A DNA stretch of 64,000 nt from Bryobacteraceae bacterium (lineage in GTDB: Bacteria > Acidobacteriota > Terriglobia > Bryobacterales > Bryobacteraceae), in assembly GCA_028275505.1 (NCBI GenBank), contig JAPWUP010000001.1, positions 1 through 64,000 of the forward strand, in the 5' to 3' direction. Of this stretch, positions 52,833 to 61,029 are shown piece by piece (positions within the stretch are counted from its first letter, which is position 1; the number at the start of each line of letters is the position of its first letter). A program made the translations under genes and the position numbers. Under the pieces are notes generated by a model. It saw only the letters and a list, made by a program, of their open reading frames with translations, searched no databases and was not told the DNA's origin.

Positions 52833-53699
52833 ATGGAATACCTGTACTATCCGGGATGCAGTCTGGAAGGCGCTGCCCGCCAGTATGACGAAAGCCTTCG
52901 TGCGGTATTCCAGGCCCTCGGGGTGGGTCTCCGCCCGCTCGAGGACTGGAACTGCTGTGGCGCAACCATTTACATGAGCGTGGACGAGACCACTTCGCTG
53001 GCGGTCAGCGCGCGCAACCTGGCCCTGGCCGGGCGCGACGGGCAGCGCGATCTCATCGCGCCTTGCAGCGCCTGCTACACCGTCCTTCTGAAGACGAATC
53101 GCTACCTTACCGAAAGTCCTGAACTGCGCCAGAAAGTAGACGCCCTGCTCGCCAAGGCCGGTCTCAGCTATCGGCTCAATGTCACGGTCCGTCATCCTCT
53201 GGACGTGCTGGTCAACGACGTCGGCATCGAGCGGATCGCGGCGGCCGCCTCCCGCCGCCTCGATGGGCTGCGCGTGGCCCCATACTATGGCTGCCAGATC
53301 GTCCGGCCCGAGCGGGGCTTCGATCACTCCGAGTTCCCGGAAACCATGGATCGCCTCTTCCGCGCGCTGGGCGCCGAACCCGTCTACTACCCGGTCAAGA
53401 CGCGCTGCTGCGGCGGTATGCTCATGACCACCTTCCGGGATGTGGCGCTGGATCTGGTGCGCGAACTGCTCTCCTGCGCCGTCGAAAACGGGGCCGAGTG
53501 CATCGTCACCACCTGCCCCATGTGTCAGGTGAATCTGGAACTCTACCAGGACCAGGTCAACCAAGCGTTCAAGACCTCGTATCGCGTGCCGGTTCTCTTC
53601 TTCACGCAACTGCTGGGACTGGCGCTGGGATGCGAGGAGAAATCTTTGGGCCTGCAAAGGAATCTGATCCCCTTCCAGCTGGGCGTGGCAACCGCCTAG
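52833..53699 (+). CDS. hdrB: Heterodisulfide-reductase-like subunit B (two CCG domains)
   Basis: Start ATG 52833 (288 residues) has GAGGAGGTGG just upstream. Both cysteine-rich CCG domains are complete: 'YYPGCSLEGAARQYDESLRA' with 'DWNCCGATIYM' and 'APCSACYTVLLK', then 'PYYGCQIVRPERGFDHSEFP' with 'KTRCCGGMLMTT' and 'TTCPMCQVNLELYQDQ'. These ligate the noncubane [4Fe-4S] pair of the catalytic site that reduces a disulfide in methanogens. The organism probably lacks CoM-S-S-CoB, so the real substrate is unknown and may be another disulfide or low-potential acceptor. Its intact Cys pattern shows the site is functional. Confidence 0.92.
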   Translation: MEYLYYPGCSLEGAARQYDESLRAVFQALGVGLRPLEDWNCCGATIYMSVDETTSLAVSARNLALAGRDGQRDLIAPCSACYTVLLKTNRYLTESPELRQKVDALLAKAGLSYRLNVTVRHPLDVLVNDVGIERIAAAASRRLDGLRVAPYYGCQIVRPERGFDHSEFPETMDRLFRALGAEPVYYPVKTRCCGGMLMTTFRDVALDLVRELLSCAVENGAECIVTTCPMCQVNLELYQDQVNQAFKTSYRVPVLFFTQLLGLALGCEEKSLGLQRNLIPFQLGVATA

Positions 53700-53711
53700 G
53701 AGGTGCCTGCG

Positions 53712-54557
53712 ATGCAGCAAAACGGCAACGTCCGCATCGGGGTTTACATCTGCCATTGCGGCGCCAACATCGCCTCCACCGTCAAGGTGGACGAAGTGCG
53801 CCAGTTCATCAGCTCGGCGCCGGGCGTGGTCGTCGCCCGCGATTACAAATTCATGTGTTCGGATCCGGGCCAGGACCTCATCCGCAACGACATCGCGCAA
53901 CTGGGCCTGAACCGCGTCGTGGTGGCCGCCTGCTCTCCGCTCATGCACGAGCTGACCTTCCGCAACGCCGCCGCCAAGGCAGGCCTGAACCGCTATCTGG
54001 TCCAGATCGCGAACATTCGCGAGCACTGCTCGTGGATTCACGACGACGCGCGCATGGCCACGCAGAAAGCCAAGGCCCTGGTTCTGGCCGCGGTGCGGCG
54101 GGTGGCGCTCCATCAGCCGCTGGAGCCGCTGCGCGCGCCGGTGAATCCCAACGTCCTGGTGGTGGGCGGCGGCATCGCAGGCATCCAGGCCGCGCTCGAG
54201 CTGGCCGAGGCCGGACACACCGTCTATTTGGTCGAGCGTGAGCCTTCCATCGGCGGGCGCATGGGCGTCTTCGACAAAACGTTTCCGACCCTGGACTGCG
54301 CCGCCTGCATTCTCACGCCCAAGATGGTTTCCGTCGGGCACCGGCCCAACATCAAACTGCTCACGCTGAGCGAGGTCACCGGGGTCTCCGGCTACATCGG
54401 CAACTTCAAGGTCCGCGTGCGGCGCTATGCGCGCTATGTGGACGAAACCAAGTGCACCGGCTGCGGCCAGTGCTGGAACGTGTGCCCGGCCACGCGCGTG
54501 CCGCGCAACCGCACCATCTGGCTGGGCAAGCAAGTGGTCAAGCGGGTGACGTCATGA
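53712..54557 (+). CDS. HdrA N-terminal half (split heterodisulfide reductase A)
   Basis: Start ATG 53712 has AGGAGG 8 bases upstream; the track uses a GTG within that site. The 281 residues hold 'VYICHCGANIASTVKVDEV', the FAD motif 'VLVVGGGIAGIQAALELAEA' (about 148-167), the conserved 'TLDCAACILTPKM' and one [4Fe-4S] motif 'CTGCGQCWNVCP' (about 248-259). Normal HdrA is about 650 residues; this chain ends just after that cluster. The missing C-half, starting at the homologous next segment, is fused to a NuoG-like N-terminus at 61030-62799. The flavin and one cluster are here and the rest of the flavoprotein is on another chain. It overlaps the next gene by four bases. Confidence 0.88.
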   Translation: MQQNGNVRIGVYICHCGANIASTVKVDEVRQFISSAPGVVVARDYKFMCSDPGQDLIRNDIAQLGLNRVVVAACSPLMHELTFRNAAAKAGLNRYLVQIANIREHCSWIHDDARMATQKAKALVLAAVRRVALHQPLEPLRAPVNPNVLVVGGGIAGIQAALELAEAGHTVYLVEREPSIGGRMGVFDKTFPTLDCAACILTPKMVSVGHRPNIKLLTLSEVTGVSGYIGNFKVRVRRYARYVDETKCTGCGQCWNVCPATRVPRNRTIWLGKQVVKRVTS

Positions 54558-54949
54558 GGCTGGAGGAAATTCGCCGGATCCTGAACTGTGAGGTTCTGAG
54601 CGGCGATGAGGACCTCGAGCAGGAGGTCGTCGCCGGCTGCGGCGCCGATCTGATGAGCGACGTGCTGGCTTTCGCCACGCCCGGGTCGGTTCTGCTCACC
54701 GGCCTCACCAACGTTCAGGCCGTGCGCACCGCGGACGTGGCCGACATCAAAGCCATCGTTTTTGTCCGCGGCAAGCTTCCCGACAGGGAAGCGATCGAAC
54801 TGGCCAGGATTAAGGGAATCCCGCTGCTGGCCACGCGGTTGACCATGTTCGAAGCCTGCGGCCGGCTTTGGGCCGCGGGCCTGCGCGGGCAACCGGAGCA
54901 GGAACAGCCCCAGAATGCCGGGAGCGTCCGTCTTCACACAACAGTTTGA
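54554..54949 (+). CDS. DRTGG-domain regulatory protein
   Basis: Start ATG 54554 overlaps the HdrA-half stop (ATGA). The 131-residue product has 'MRLEEIRRILNCEVLSGDED', 'VVAGCGADLMSDVLAFATPG', 'VLLTGLTNVQAVRTADVADI' and 'GIPLLATRLTMFEACGRLWA', the pattern of DRTGG domains found beside [FeFe]-hydrogenase loci. It is soluble and lacks catalytic motifs; the domain is thought to bind a regulatory ligand. The tail after about residue 115 is low complexity. A paralogue is encoded at 56643-56981. Role in this operon is probably regulatory. Confidence 0.8.
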   Translation: MRLEEIRRILNCEVLSGDEDLEQEVVAGCGADLMSDVLAFATPGSVLLTGLTNVQAVRTADVADIKAIVFVRGKLPDREAIELARIKGIPLLATRLTMFEACGRLWAAGLRGQPEQEQPQNAGSVRLHTTV

Positions 54950-55343
54950 GGTCCGGGGGAGGGATTTTGCCAATGCCGGGAGAGCTTCCACCGCGATCAA
55001 AGAGATTCTCAAGGAGATCGGGATTCCCCCGGCGACTGTGCGCCGTGCGGCCATTGCCGCTTACGAAGCGGAGATGAACGTCGTGCTCTACGCGCGCAAA
55101 GGCACCGTGGAGTTGCAGGTCAGCCCCCGGGAGATTCGCCTGCTCGTGCGCGACGAAGGCGACGGCATCCCCGATATCGAGCTGGCCATGCAGGAAGGCT
55201 ACTCCACGGCATCGGAGGAAATTCGCGAAATGGGCTTCGGCGCCGGGATGGGGCTGCCGAACATTCGCAAGAATGCGGACGAGTTCCGCATCGAATCGGT
55301 GGTCGGACAGGGTACGGAACTGGATATCAGGATACGGCTTTGA
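54915..55343 (+). CDS. RsbW-like ATP-binding protein (HATPase_c)
   Basis: The 142-residue product overlaps the DRTGG gene by 35 bases. It has 'VRRAAIAAYEAEMNVVLYAR' (N-box with Asn), 'REIRLLVRDEGDGIPDIELA' (G1 box D-x-G-x-G) and 'EMGFGAGMGLPNIRKNADEF' (G2 box), with a C-terminal 'GTELDIRI'. This is the anti-sigma-factor/serine-kinase-type GHKL fold without a histidine-kinase phosphoacceptor. In hydrogenase loci of Firmicutes such proteins stand beside DRTGG and Fe-S proteins. It probably senses or transmits a signal in the regulatory module rather than taking part in catalysis. Confidence 0.85.
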   Translation: MPGASVFTQQFEVRGRDFANAGRASTAIKEILKEIGIPPATVRRAAIAAYEAEMNVVLYARKGTVELQVSPREIRLLVRDEGDGIPDIELAMQEGYSTASEEIREMGFGAGMGLPNIRKNADEFRIESVVGQGTELDIRIRL

Positions 55344-55346
55344 GCC

Positions 55347-56630
55347 ATGGGCGATGATCTTCGCTCGGTGCGCGTGAACCCGGAACGCTGCCGGGGGCGC
55401 ATGTCCTGCATGCGCGCATGCCCCACCGAGGCGATTCGTATCCGCCAGGGGCGCGCCGTCATCCTCGAGGATCGCTGCATTGACTGCGGGGAGTGCGTGC
55501 GCGCCTGCCCCAACAGCGCCATCCAGCCCCTGACCGGTTCCTTCACCGACTTCGCCCGATTCAAGTACACCATCGCCCTGCCCTCGCCCGCCATCTACGG
55601 CCAGTTCCGCCGCGATATCCTGCCCGGCACCATCCTGCGCGCGCTCACCAGAATCGGCTTTGATGAAGCCTGCGATCTGACTTGGGCCACGGAAGCCGTC
55701 AGCGTCGCCATTGACGAGTTCCTGGCCGACTATCGCGGCCCGCTGCCGCTGATCTCGCCCTTCTGCCCTGCTGTGGTCCGGCTCGTGCAGGCCCGCTTCC
55801 CCGCTCTGGTGGACCAGCTCGTGCCCATTGACTCGCCCATGGAGATCGCTGCCCGCGAGATCAAGAATCGCAAGGCGCGGGAGCTGGGCTTGCCCATGGA
55901 CGAGATCGGCGTGATCTATCTCACTCCCTGCCCCGCCAAGATCGTAGCCGTCGAATACCCGCCGCGCAAGCGCGCCTCCTATCTGGACGGGGCCATCGCG
56001 ATCTCCGATATCTATCAGCCGCTGTTGGCCGCGGTGTCGCGCGAGGCCGAGCAACCCGCAGATGCCGAGGCCGTCAAGGGACTGGGTCTGGGCTGGCCCG
56101 TGCTGGGCGGTCAGGCGGCTTGTCTGCGAACCGAAGACACCCTGGCCGTGGGCGGGCTGCGCGACGTGGCGCGCATCCTCGAGGACGTGGAGAACGGCAA
56201 GCTGGGCGAACTCCAGTATCTGGAGTGTCACGCCTGCCCGCAGGGCTGCTGCTCTGGCCCGCTGACCGTCGAGAATCCTTACTTCGCGCGCAGCAAGATC
56301 CTGCACCTGGTGGATCGCTACGGGCGCCAGCCCGGCTGCTCCCGCGAGGAGATCCAGCGGCTCTATCGGCTGGGCTACTTCTCCCTGCCCGGGCGCTTCT
56401 CGCCGCAACCGTTCCCGCCGCTGGACGCCGAAATCTCGCGGGCCATCGAGAAACGCGCACGCATGAAAGAGATCCTGGAGACGCTGCCGCACATTGACTG
56501 CGGCGCCTGCGGCGCGCCCACCTGCCACAGTTTCGCCGAAGACGTTGTGCAGGGACGCGCCGTGATCGAGGACTGCGTCGTGCTGGCCGCCGAACACGCT
56601 CGACGGAACCGGCACACCGCCCTGGCTTGA
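55347..56630 (+). CDS. [FeFe]-hydrogenase-like iron-sulfur protein, probably sensory
   Basis: The 427-residue product starts with two [4Fe-4S] motifs, 'CRGRMSCMRACP' and 'CIDCGECVRACP', followed by a hydrogenase large-subunit-like domain. The H-cluster boxes are divergent: 'LISPFCPAVVRL' (about 135-146) where P1 should be, 'LTPCPAKIVAVE' (about 192-203) for P2 and 'YLECHACPQGCCSGP' (about 291-305) for P3. A C-terminal Fe-S domain 'IDCGACGAPTCHSFAEDVVQ' follows. The P3 box lacks the standard G-C-x-x-G-G-G form. This matches short putatively sensory [FeFe]-hydrogenase-like proteins (group D-like). It is embedded with the ATPase, DRTGG and PHP genes, supporting a sensing role. Confidence 0.82.
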   Translation: MGDDLRSVRVNPERCRGRMSCMRACPTEAIRIRQGRAVILEDRCIDCGECVRACPNSAIQPLTGSFTDFARFKYTIALPSPAIYGQFRRDILPGTILRALTRIGFDEACDLTWATEAVSVAIDEFLADYRGPLPLISPFCPAVVRLVQARFPALVDQLVPIDSPMEIAAREIKNRKARELGLPMDEIGVIYLTPCPAKIVAVEYPPRKRASYLDGAIAISDIYQPLLAAVSREAEQPADAEAVKGLGLGWPVLGGQAACLRTEDTLAVGGLRDVARILEDVENGKLGELQYLECHACPQGCCSGPLTVENPYFARSKILHLVDRYGRQPGCSREEIQRLYRLGYFSLPGRFSPQPFPPLDAEISRAIEKRARMKEILETLPHIDCGACGAPTCHSFAEDVVQGRAVIEDCVVLAAEHARRNRHTALA

Positions 56631-56642
56631 GGAGGCATGCCG

Positions 56643-56981
56643 ATGACGGTACGCAGCATCGTCGAGGCGTTGGGGCTGGAGGTCCTCAACCAGGCGGATC
56701 CGGATCGCGAGGTCACCAGCGCCTACGCCTCGGACCTGCTGAGCGACGTCATGGCTCATGCCTCGCCGGGTGCCCTGTGGTTGACGCTGCAAACCCATTC
56801 CAACGTCGCCGCGGTGGCGGCGCTCAAAGAACTGGTTGTACTGCTGGTCAACGGGCGCAATCCCGATTCCGACATGCTGGAACGCGCCCGCGAACACAAG
56901 GTCACCGTCCTGCGCACGTCGCTGCCCGCTTTTGAAGCGGCGGGACGGCTGTACGCGCTCGGTCTTCGTGGGGGGGCATGA
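56643..56981 (+). CDS. DRTGG-domain regulatory protein, second copy
   Basis: I start this at ATG 56643 (112 residues) because GGAGG is 7 bases upstream; the track starts 6 bases earlier. 'MTVRSIVEALGLEVLNQADP', 'YASDLLSDVMAHASPGALWL' and 'VTVLRTSLPAFEAAGRLYAL' follow the same layout as the DRTGG protein at 54554-54949, so the two arose by duplication. It is followed by the PHP gene with a four-base overlap. The pair of DRTGG proteins flanks the [FeFe]-like gene. Confidence 0.8.
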   Translation: MTVRSIVEALGLEVLNQADPDREVTSAYASDLLSDVMAHASPGALWLTLQTHSNVAAVAALKELVVLLVNGRNPDSDMLERAREHKVTVLRTSLPAFEAAGRLYALGLRGGA

Positions 56982-57751
56982 TGCGAGTCTGGCGCGCCGA
57001 CCTGCACGTGCACACCTGCCTGTCGCCCTGCGCCGATCTCAGCATGGCGCCACGCACGATCGTCGCCGCGGCGCTCGAGCGAGGCCTGGATGCCATCGGC
57101 GTGGCTGACCACAACTCCGCAGGCAACATCCCGGCCGTCGTGGGCGCAGCGCGCCAGACTCGCCTTGCGGTTCTGCCCGCCATGGAGATCACTTCGCGCG
57201 AGGAGGTTCACATCCTCGCCATCTTCGGCGACCTGGAGGCGGCCCGGGCCATGCAGGAGGTCGTCTACCAGCGCCTCCCCGGCGAGAACCAGCCCGAGAT
57301 CTTCGGGCTTCAGGTCCTGGTCAACGAAGACCACGACGTGCTCGGATTCGAGCCACGCCTGCTGGCGGGCGCCACCGAGATGAGCGTCAGCGAAATCGTC
57401 CAGCGCGTGCACACACTGGGCGGGCTGGCCATCGCCGCCCATGCCGATCGCGAAGCGTTCGGCCTTCTCGGCCACTTGGGGTTCGTTCCGCCGGACCTGG
57501 CGCTGGACGCGGTGGAGCTTTCCCCGCACATGCCCGCGGCCGAATTCCGCAAGCGTTGGCCCGAATGCGCCGCCCTTGCCGTGGTGCGTTCTTCGGACGC
57601 CCACTGGCCCGAGCAGATCGGCGCCTGCACAACGAGCTTCCGCTTGCAGCGGATTACAGTGGACGAACTGCGACAGGCCTTCGCCCGCCGCGAGGGCCGC
57701 TGCGTGGTGAACGAGGGCAACGAAGGGGCGAGTGAGCCATGGAGGAACTAG
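56978..57751 (+). CDS. PHP-domain metal-dependent phosphoesterase
   Basis: The 257-residue product opens 'RADLHVHTCLSPCADLSMAP' with the H-x-H metal motif, then 'GLDAIGVADHNSAGN', 'LPAMEITSREEVHILAIFGD', 'GGLAIAAHADREAFGL' and 'VVRSSDAHWPEQIGA'. All four PHP motifs are present, so it should bind metals and hydrolyse a phosphoester. It overlaps the upstream DRTGG gene by four bases (ATGA) and the downstream kinase-like gene by 13. PHP proteins in hydrogenase loci have unknown substrates; it may turn over a nucleotide signal used by the ATPases here. Confidence 0.88.
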   Translation: MMRVWRADLHVHTCLSPCADLSMAPRTIVAAALERGLDAIGVADHNSAGNIPAVVGAARQTRLAVLPAMEITSREEVHILAIFGDLEAARAMQEVVYQRLPGENQPEIFGLQVLVNEDHDVLGFEPRLLAGATEMSVSEIVQRVHTLGGLAIAAHADREAFGLLGHLGFVPPDLALDAVELSPHMPAAEFRKRWPECAALAVVRSSDAHWPEQIGACTTSFRLQRITVDELRQAFARREGRCVVNEGNEGASEPWRN

Positions 57752-58320
57752 CCTTGCACATGCTCGACCTGGCTGAAAACTCCATCGCCGCGGGCGCCCG
57801 GCGCGTGGACATCCGCGTGACGGAAGATCCCGCGAGCGACCGGCTCGTCCTGGAAGTTCGCGACGACGGCTCGGGGATGCCGGAGGAAGTCGCCCGGCGC
57901 GCCGCCGACCCCTTCTTCACCACGCGCCAGACGCGGCCCGTGGGCCTGGGACTGGCGCTTCTGGACCAGGCCGCTCGCATGGCTGGCGGAAGCCTGCGCA
58001 TCGAGTCCGAGCCCGGCGTCGGAACCACGGTCAGGGCGGAGTTTCAACTGAGTCACCCGGACCGCCAGCCGCTGGGCGATGTGGCGGCTACTTTGCTCGC
58101 CTTGGCGGCCGGACATCCCGAGATCGAGTTCTCCTACGAACATCGCGGCGCAGATTTCTCGACCCGCTTCGATACGGCGGAATTCCGGCGCAGCCTAGGG
58201 GACGTGGCGCCCCACAGCCCTGCCGCCATCTCGGCTCTGCGCCGGGCGCTGGCGGAAGCGCTGCGCGCCTTGCACCGCGATAGCAGGCAGGAGGTCAGTC
58301 ATGGATCTGGCAACCATTGA
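57739..58320 (+). CDS. Histidine-kinase-like ATPase (HATPase_c only)
   Basis: The 193-residue product has 'LHMLDLAENSIAAGARRVDI' (N-box), 'LVLEVRDDGSGMPEEVARRA' (G1), 'DPFFTTRQTRPVGLGLALLD' (F and G2 boxes) and 'GGSLRIESEPGVGTTVRAEF'. It is the kinase ATPase domain without a visible phosphoaccepting His domain or sensor. After residue about 130 a C-terminal part of unknown fold follows. It overlaps PHP upstream by 13 bases and the NuoE-like gene downstream by 20. It closes the regulatory module that separates the Hdr genes from the Nuo-like genes. Confidence 0.85.
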   Translation: MEELALHMLDLAENSIAAGARRVDIRVTEDPASDRLVLEVRDDGSGMPEEVARRAADPFFTTRQTRPVGLGLALLDQAARMAGGSLRIESEPGVGTTVRAEFQLSHPDRQPLGDVAATLLALAAGHPEIEFSYEHRGADFSTRFDTAEFRRSLGDVAPHSPAAISALRRALAEALRALHRDSRQEVSHGSGNH

Positions 58321-58780
58321 GAGCATCATCCGGCAGCATGGGGGCCAGAAAAGCGCCCTGATCGCCATGCTCCAGGACGTCCAGCAACAGTACACGTACT
58401 TGCCCAAGGACGTCCTCCAGTACCTTTCACGCACGCTCAACGTGCCTCTCAGCCGGGCTTACAGCCTGGCCACCTTCTACCGCGCTTTCAGCCTGAAACC
58501 GAAAGGCCGGCATCCCATCTCGGTCTGCCTCGGTACGGCCTGTCACGTCAAGGGCGCGGTGAAGATCCTGGAGAAGTTCGAGCGTGAGCTGGGCATCAAA
58601 ACCGGGCAGACGACGCCCGACCTCATGTTCGGCCTGGAACAGGTGCGCTGCCTGGGGTGCTGCGGGCTGGCGCCCGTGGTCACCGTGGGACAGGATCTCT
58701 ACGGCAAGGTCACCGTGTCCAAGGTGGATCAGATCATCAAGCGTTACCAGAAGCAGGAGGCGGCACATGCCAAAGCTTAA
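58301..58780 (+). CDS. NuoE/HydC-like thioredoxin-fold [2Fe-2S] subunit
   Basis: The 159-residue product has the N-terminal helical bundle 'GGQKSALIAMLQDVQQQYTY' and 'LPLSRAYSLATFYRAFSL' type segments (here 'VPLSRAYSLATFYRAFSLKP'), and the complete [2Fe-2S] ligand set 'CLGTACHVKGA' and 'VRCLGCCGLAPVVTVGQDLY'. It is the 24-kDa-type subunit that accompanies NuoF-like NADH-binding proteins in complex I and in bifurcating HydABC hydrogenases. It starts the Nuo-like part of the operon and overlaps the kinase-like gene by 20 bases. Confidence 0.93.
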   Translation: MDLATIESIIRQHGGQKSALIAMLQDVQQQYTYLPKDVLQYLSRTLNVPLSRAYSLATFYRAFSLKPKGRHPISVCLGTACHVKGAVKILEKFERELGIKTGQTTPDLMFGLEQVRCLGCCGLAPVVTVGQDLYGKVTVSKVDQIIKRYQKQEAAHAKA

Positions 58781-59150
58781 GATCGAGGACCTGGCGCGCA
58801 TCCGCGAGCAAGCCCGCCGCGCCACCCTGCTGCGCGAAGGAGCCGGACGCGTCAAGATCACCGTGCACCTGGGCACCTGCGGGATCGCCGCCGGCGGGCG
58901 CAACATCATGACCGCCGTGCTGCGCGAGATCGAGGAACGCAACCTGCACGACGTGCTGGTCACGACCTCCGGCTGCGCCGGCCTGTGCAGTCGCGAACCC
59001 ATGATGACAGTCGAGGTGCTCGGCCAGCCCCCGGTCAAGTACGTGGACCTGACCGAGGGCAAGGTCAAGGAAATCTTCGCCGAGCACATCGTGGGAGGAA
59101 AGATCGCCGACCGCTATGCCCTGGCTGTGGGCAGCGAGCGGGTGATGTGA
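58767..59150 (+). CDS. Small [2Fe-2S] thioredoxin-like ferredoxin of hydrogenase loci
   Basis: Start ATG 58767 (127 residues) follows AAGCAGGAGG; the track ORF begins far too early in another gene. It shows 'VKITVHLGTCGIAAGGRNIM' and 'LVTTSGCAGLCSREPMMTVE', then 'KVKEIFAEHIVGGKIADRYA'. It has only three of the four usual ligand positions (C-x4-G and C-x3-C), which from memory is normal for this ferredoxin family. It probably carries electrons between the NuoE/F-like proteins. It overlaps the preceding gene by 14 bases. Confidence 0.88.
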   Translation: MPKLKIEDLARIREQARRATLLREGAGRVKITVHLGTCGIAAGGRNIMTAVLREIEERNLHDVLVTTSGCAGLCSREPMMTVEVLGQPPVKYVDLTEGKVKEIFAEHIVGGKIADRYALAVGSERVM

Positions 59151-59159
59151 GGAGGAGCC

Positions 59160-61019
59160 ATGCCTTATCGCGTCCATTGCATGGTTTGCGCCGGGACGGG
59201 ATGCGTCTCCAACCGGTCCCTGGAAGTGCGCGACGCCCTCGAAAACGAAATCCGCAAACGCGGCCTTCAGGACGAGATCCAGATCGTCACCACAGGCTGC
59301 AACGGCTTCTGCGCCGTCGGCCCCCTCATGGTCGTGCAGCCGGATGGAATCTTCTACCAGCAGGTTTCGGCCAAGGACGTCCCGCTGCTCGTGGAAGAGC
59401 ACTTCATCAAAGGCCGGCCGGTACAGAAGCTGCTGTACAAGCCGCCCGAAGCCGCCGCGCCCATCCCCAAAATGTCCGACATTCCCTTCTTCAAGCACCA
59501 GCGCCTCATCGCCTTGCGCAACCGCGGACTGATTGACCCCGAGAAGATCGAGGACTATATTGCGCGCGACGGCTACCAGGCGCTGGTCAAGGCACTCACC
59601 GAGATGACGCCCGAGCAGATCATTGAGGTGATCACCAAGTCCGGACTGCGCGGGCGCGGAGGGGCCGGCTTCCCCACTGGCGTTAAGTGGCAGAAGGTCC
59701 GGCAGGCCAAGGGCGAGCCCAAATACATCATCTGCAACGGAGACGAGGGCGACCCGGGCGCCTTCATGGACCGCTCCATCTTCGAATCCGACCCGCACTC
59801 GGTCATCGAAGGCATGCTCATCGGAGCCCGCGCCATCGGCGCGCGTTACGGCGTGGTGTACATCCGCAACGAGTATCCGCTGGCGCTGGAGCGTATCCAG
59901 ATCGCCATTCAGCAGGCGCGCGAGTACGGGCTGCTGGGCGAAAACATCCTGGATTCCGGCCTCGACTTCGACATTTCCGTCACTCGCGGCGCTGGCGCTT
60001 TCGTCTGCGGCGAGGAAACGGCCCTGATCGCTTCGGTGGAAGGGCGCCTGGGCGATCCCCGCGCACGCCCGCCTTATCCGGCCGAGTACGGGCTGTGGGG
60101 CAAGCCCACCTGCATCAACAACGTCGAAACCTGGGCCAACGTGCCGCCCATCATCCTGCACGGCTGGGAGTGGTACTCGCAAATTGGCACCGAGCGCAGC
60201 AAAGGCACCAAGGTCTTCTCGCTGGTGGGCAAGGTGCGCAACACCGGGCTGGTGGAAGTCCCCATGGGAATCACGTTGCGCCAGCTCATCTACGACATCG
60301 GCGGCGGCATCCCGGGCGACAAGAAGTTCAAAGCCGTGCAGACGGGCGGCCCTTCGGGCGGCTGCATCCCGGCGGGCATGATGGACCAGCCCATCGAGTA
60401 CATCGCACCCGACGGCAAGCGGGAAGCTCGCGATTACCTCGACCTGCCCATTGATTACGAGAGCCTCACGGACGTCGGCTCCATGATGGGGTCGGGCGGC
60501 CTGGTGGTCATGGACGAGGACACCTGCATGGTGGACGTGGCCCGCTACTTCCTGGCCTTCACGCAGGACGAGTCCTGCGGCGCCTGCACGCCTTGCCGCG
60601 AGGGCACCAAGCTCATGCTGGACATCCTGAACCGCATCGTGGATGGCCACGGCACCATGGACGATTTGCGGGCGCTGGAAGAGATCGCCTGGGTCGTCAA
60701 GCAGACCTCGCTCTGCGGTCTGGGCAAGACGGCGCCCAATCCTGTGCTGACCACCCTGAAGTATTTCCGGGACGAGTACCTGGCCCACATCGAAGCGCAC
60801 AAGTGCCCGGCCCACGTCTGCCGCGCGCTCAATACCTATCGCATAGATCCCGTGATCTGCGTCGAGCGCGGACACGGCTGCGGCGTCTGCCGGCGCGAGT
60901 GTCCGGAAAAGGCCATCTTCGGCGAAAAGAACCAGCCGCACCGCATTGACCAGACGCTGTGCAAGAAGTGCGGCGTATGCGTGGAGGTCTGCCACTTCAA
61001 CGCGGTGATCGTGGAATGA
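59160..61019 (+). CDS. NuoF/HydB-like NADH-binding flavoprotein subunit
   Basis: The 619-residue product is the long HydB/HndC form. An N-terminal thioredoxin-like [2Fe-2S] domain ('MVCAGTGCVSNRSLEV', 'TTGCNGFCAVGPLMV') precedes the NuoF core with 'GRGGAGFPTGVKWQKV' (about 165-180, FMN/NADH), 'ICNGDEGDPGAFMDRSIFES', an SLBB part, and the [4Fe-4S] motif 'ESCGACTPCREGTKLMLDIL' with 'TSLCGLGKTAPNP'. The C-terminus adds two [4Fe-4S] motifs, 'CVERGHGCGVCRRECP' and 'CKKCGVCVEVC'. In HydABC and NADH-dependent Hdr/hydrogenase complexes this subunit exchanges electrons with NAD(P)H. It is directly followed by the NuoG-HdrA fusion. Confidence 0.94.
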   Translation: MPYRVHCMVCAGTGCVSNRSLEVRDALENEIRKRGLQDEIQIVTTGCNGFCAVGPLMVVQPDGIFYQQVSAKDVPLLVEEHFIKGRPVQKLLYKPPEAAAPIPKMSDIPFFKHQRLIALRNRGLIDPEKIEDYIARDGYQALVKALTEMTPEQIIEVITKSGLRGRGGAGFPTGVKWQKVRQAKGEPKYIICNGDEGDPGAFMDRSIFESDPHSVIEGMLIGARAIGARYGVVYIRNEYPLALERIQIAIQQAREYGLLGENILDSGLDFDISVTRGAGAFVCGEETALIASVEGRLGDPRARPPYPAEYGLWGKPTCINNVETWANVPPIILHGWEWYSQIGTERSKGTKVFSLVGKVRNTGLVEVPMGITLRQLIYDIGGGIPGDKKFKAVQTGGPSGGCIPAGMMDQPIEYIAPDGKREARDYLDLPIDYESLTDVGSMMGSGGLVVMDEDTCMVDVARYFLAFTQDESCGACTPCREGTKLMLDILNRIVDGHGTMDDLRALEEIAWVVKQTSLCGLGKTAPNPVLTTLKYFRDEYLAHIEAHKCPAHVCRALNTYRIDPVICVERGHGCGVCRRECPEKAIFGEKNQPHRIDQTLCKKCGVCVEVCHFNAVIVE

Positions 61020-61029
61020 GGGGGTGAAC

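Noticed and set aside
52461-54533. 690-residue minus-strand ORF
   Set aside because: Antisense to HdrC, HdrB and HdrA-N; long open frames on the opposite strand are expected from the codon bias here.
54810-56897. 695-residue minus-strand ORF
   Set aside because: Antisense shadow of the RsbW-like and [FeFe]-like genes, without family motifs.
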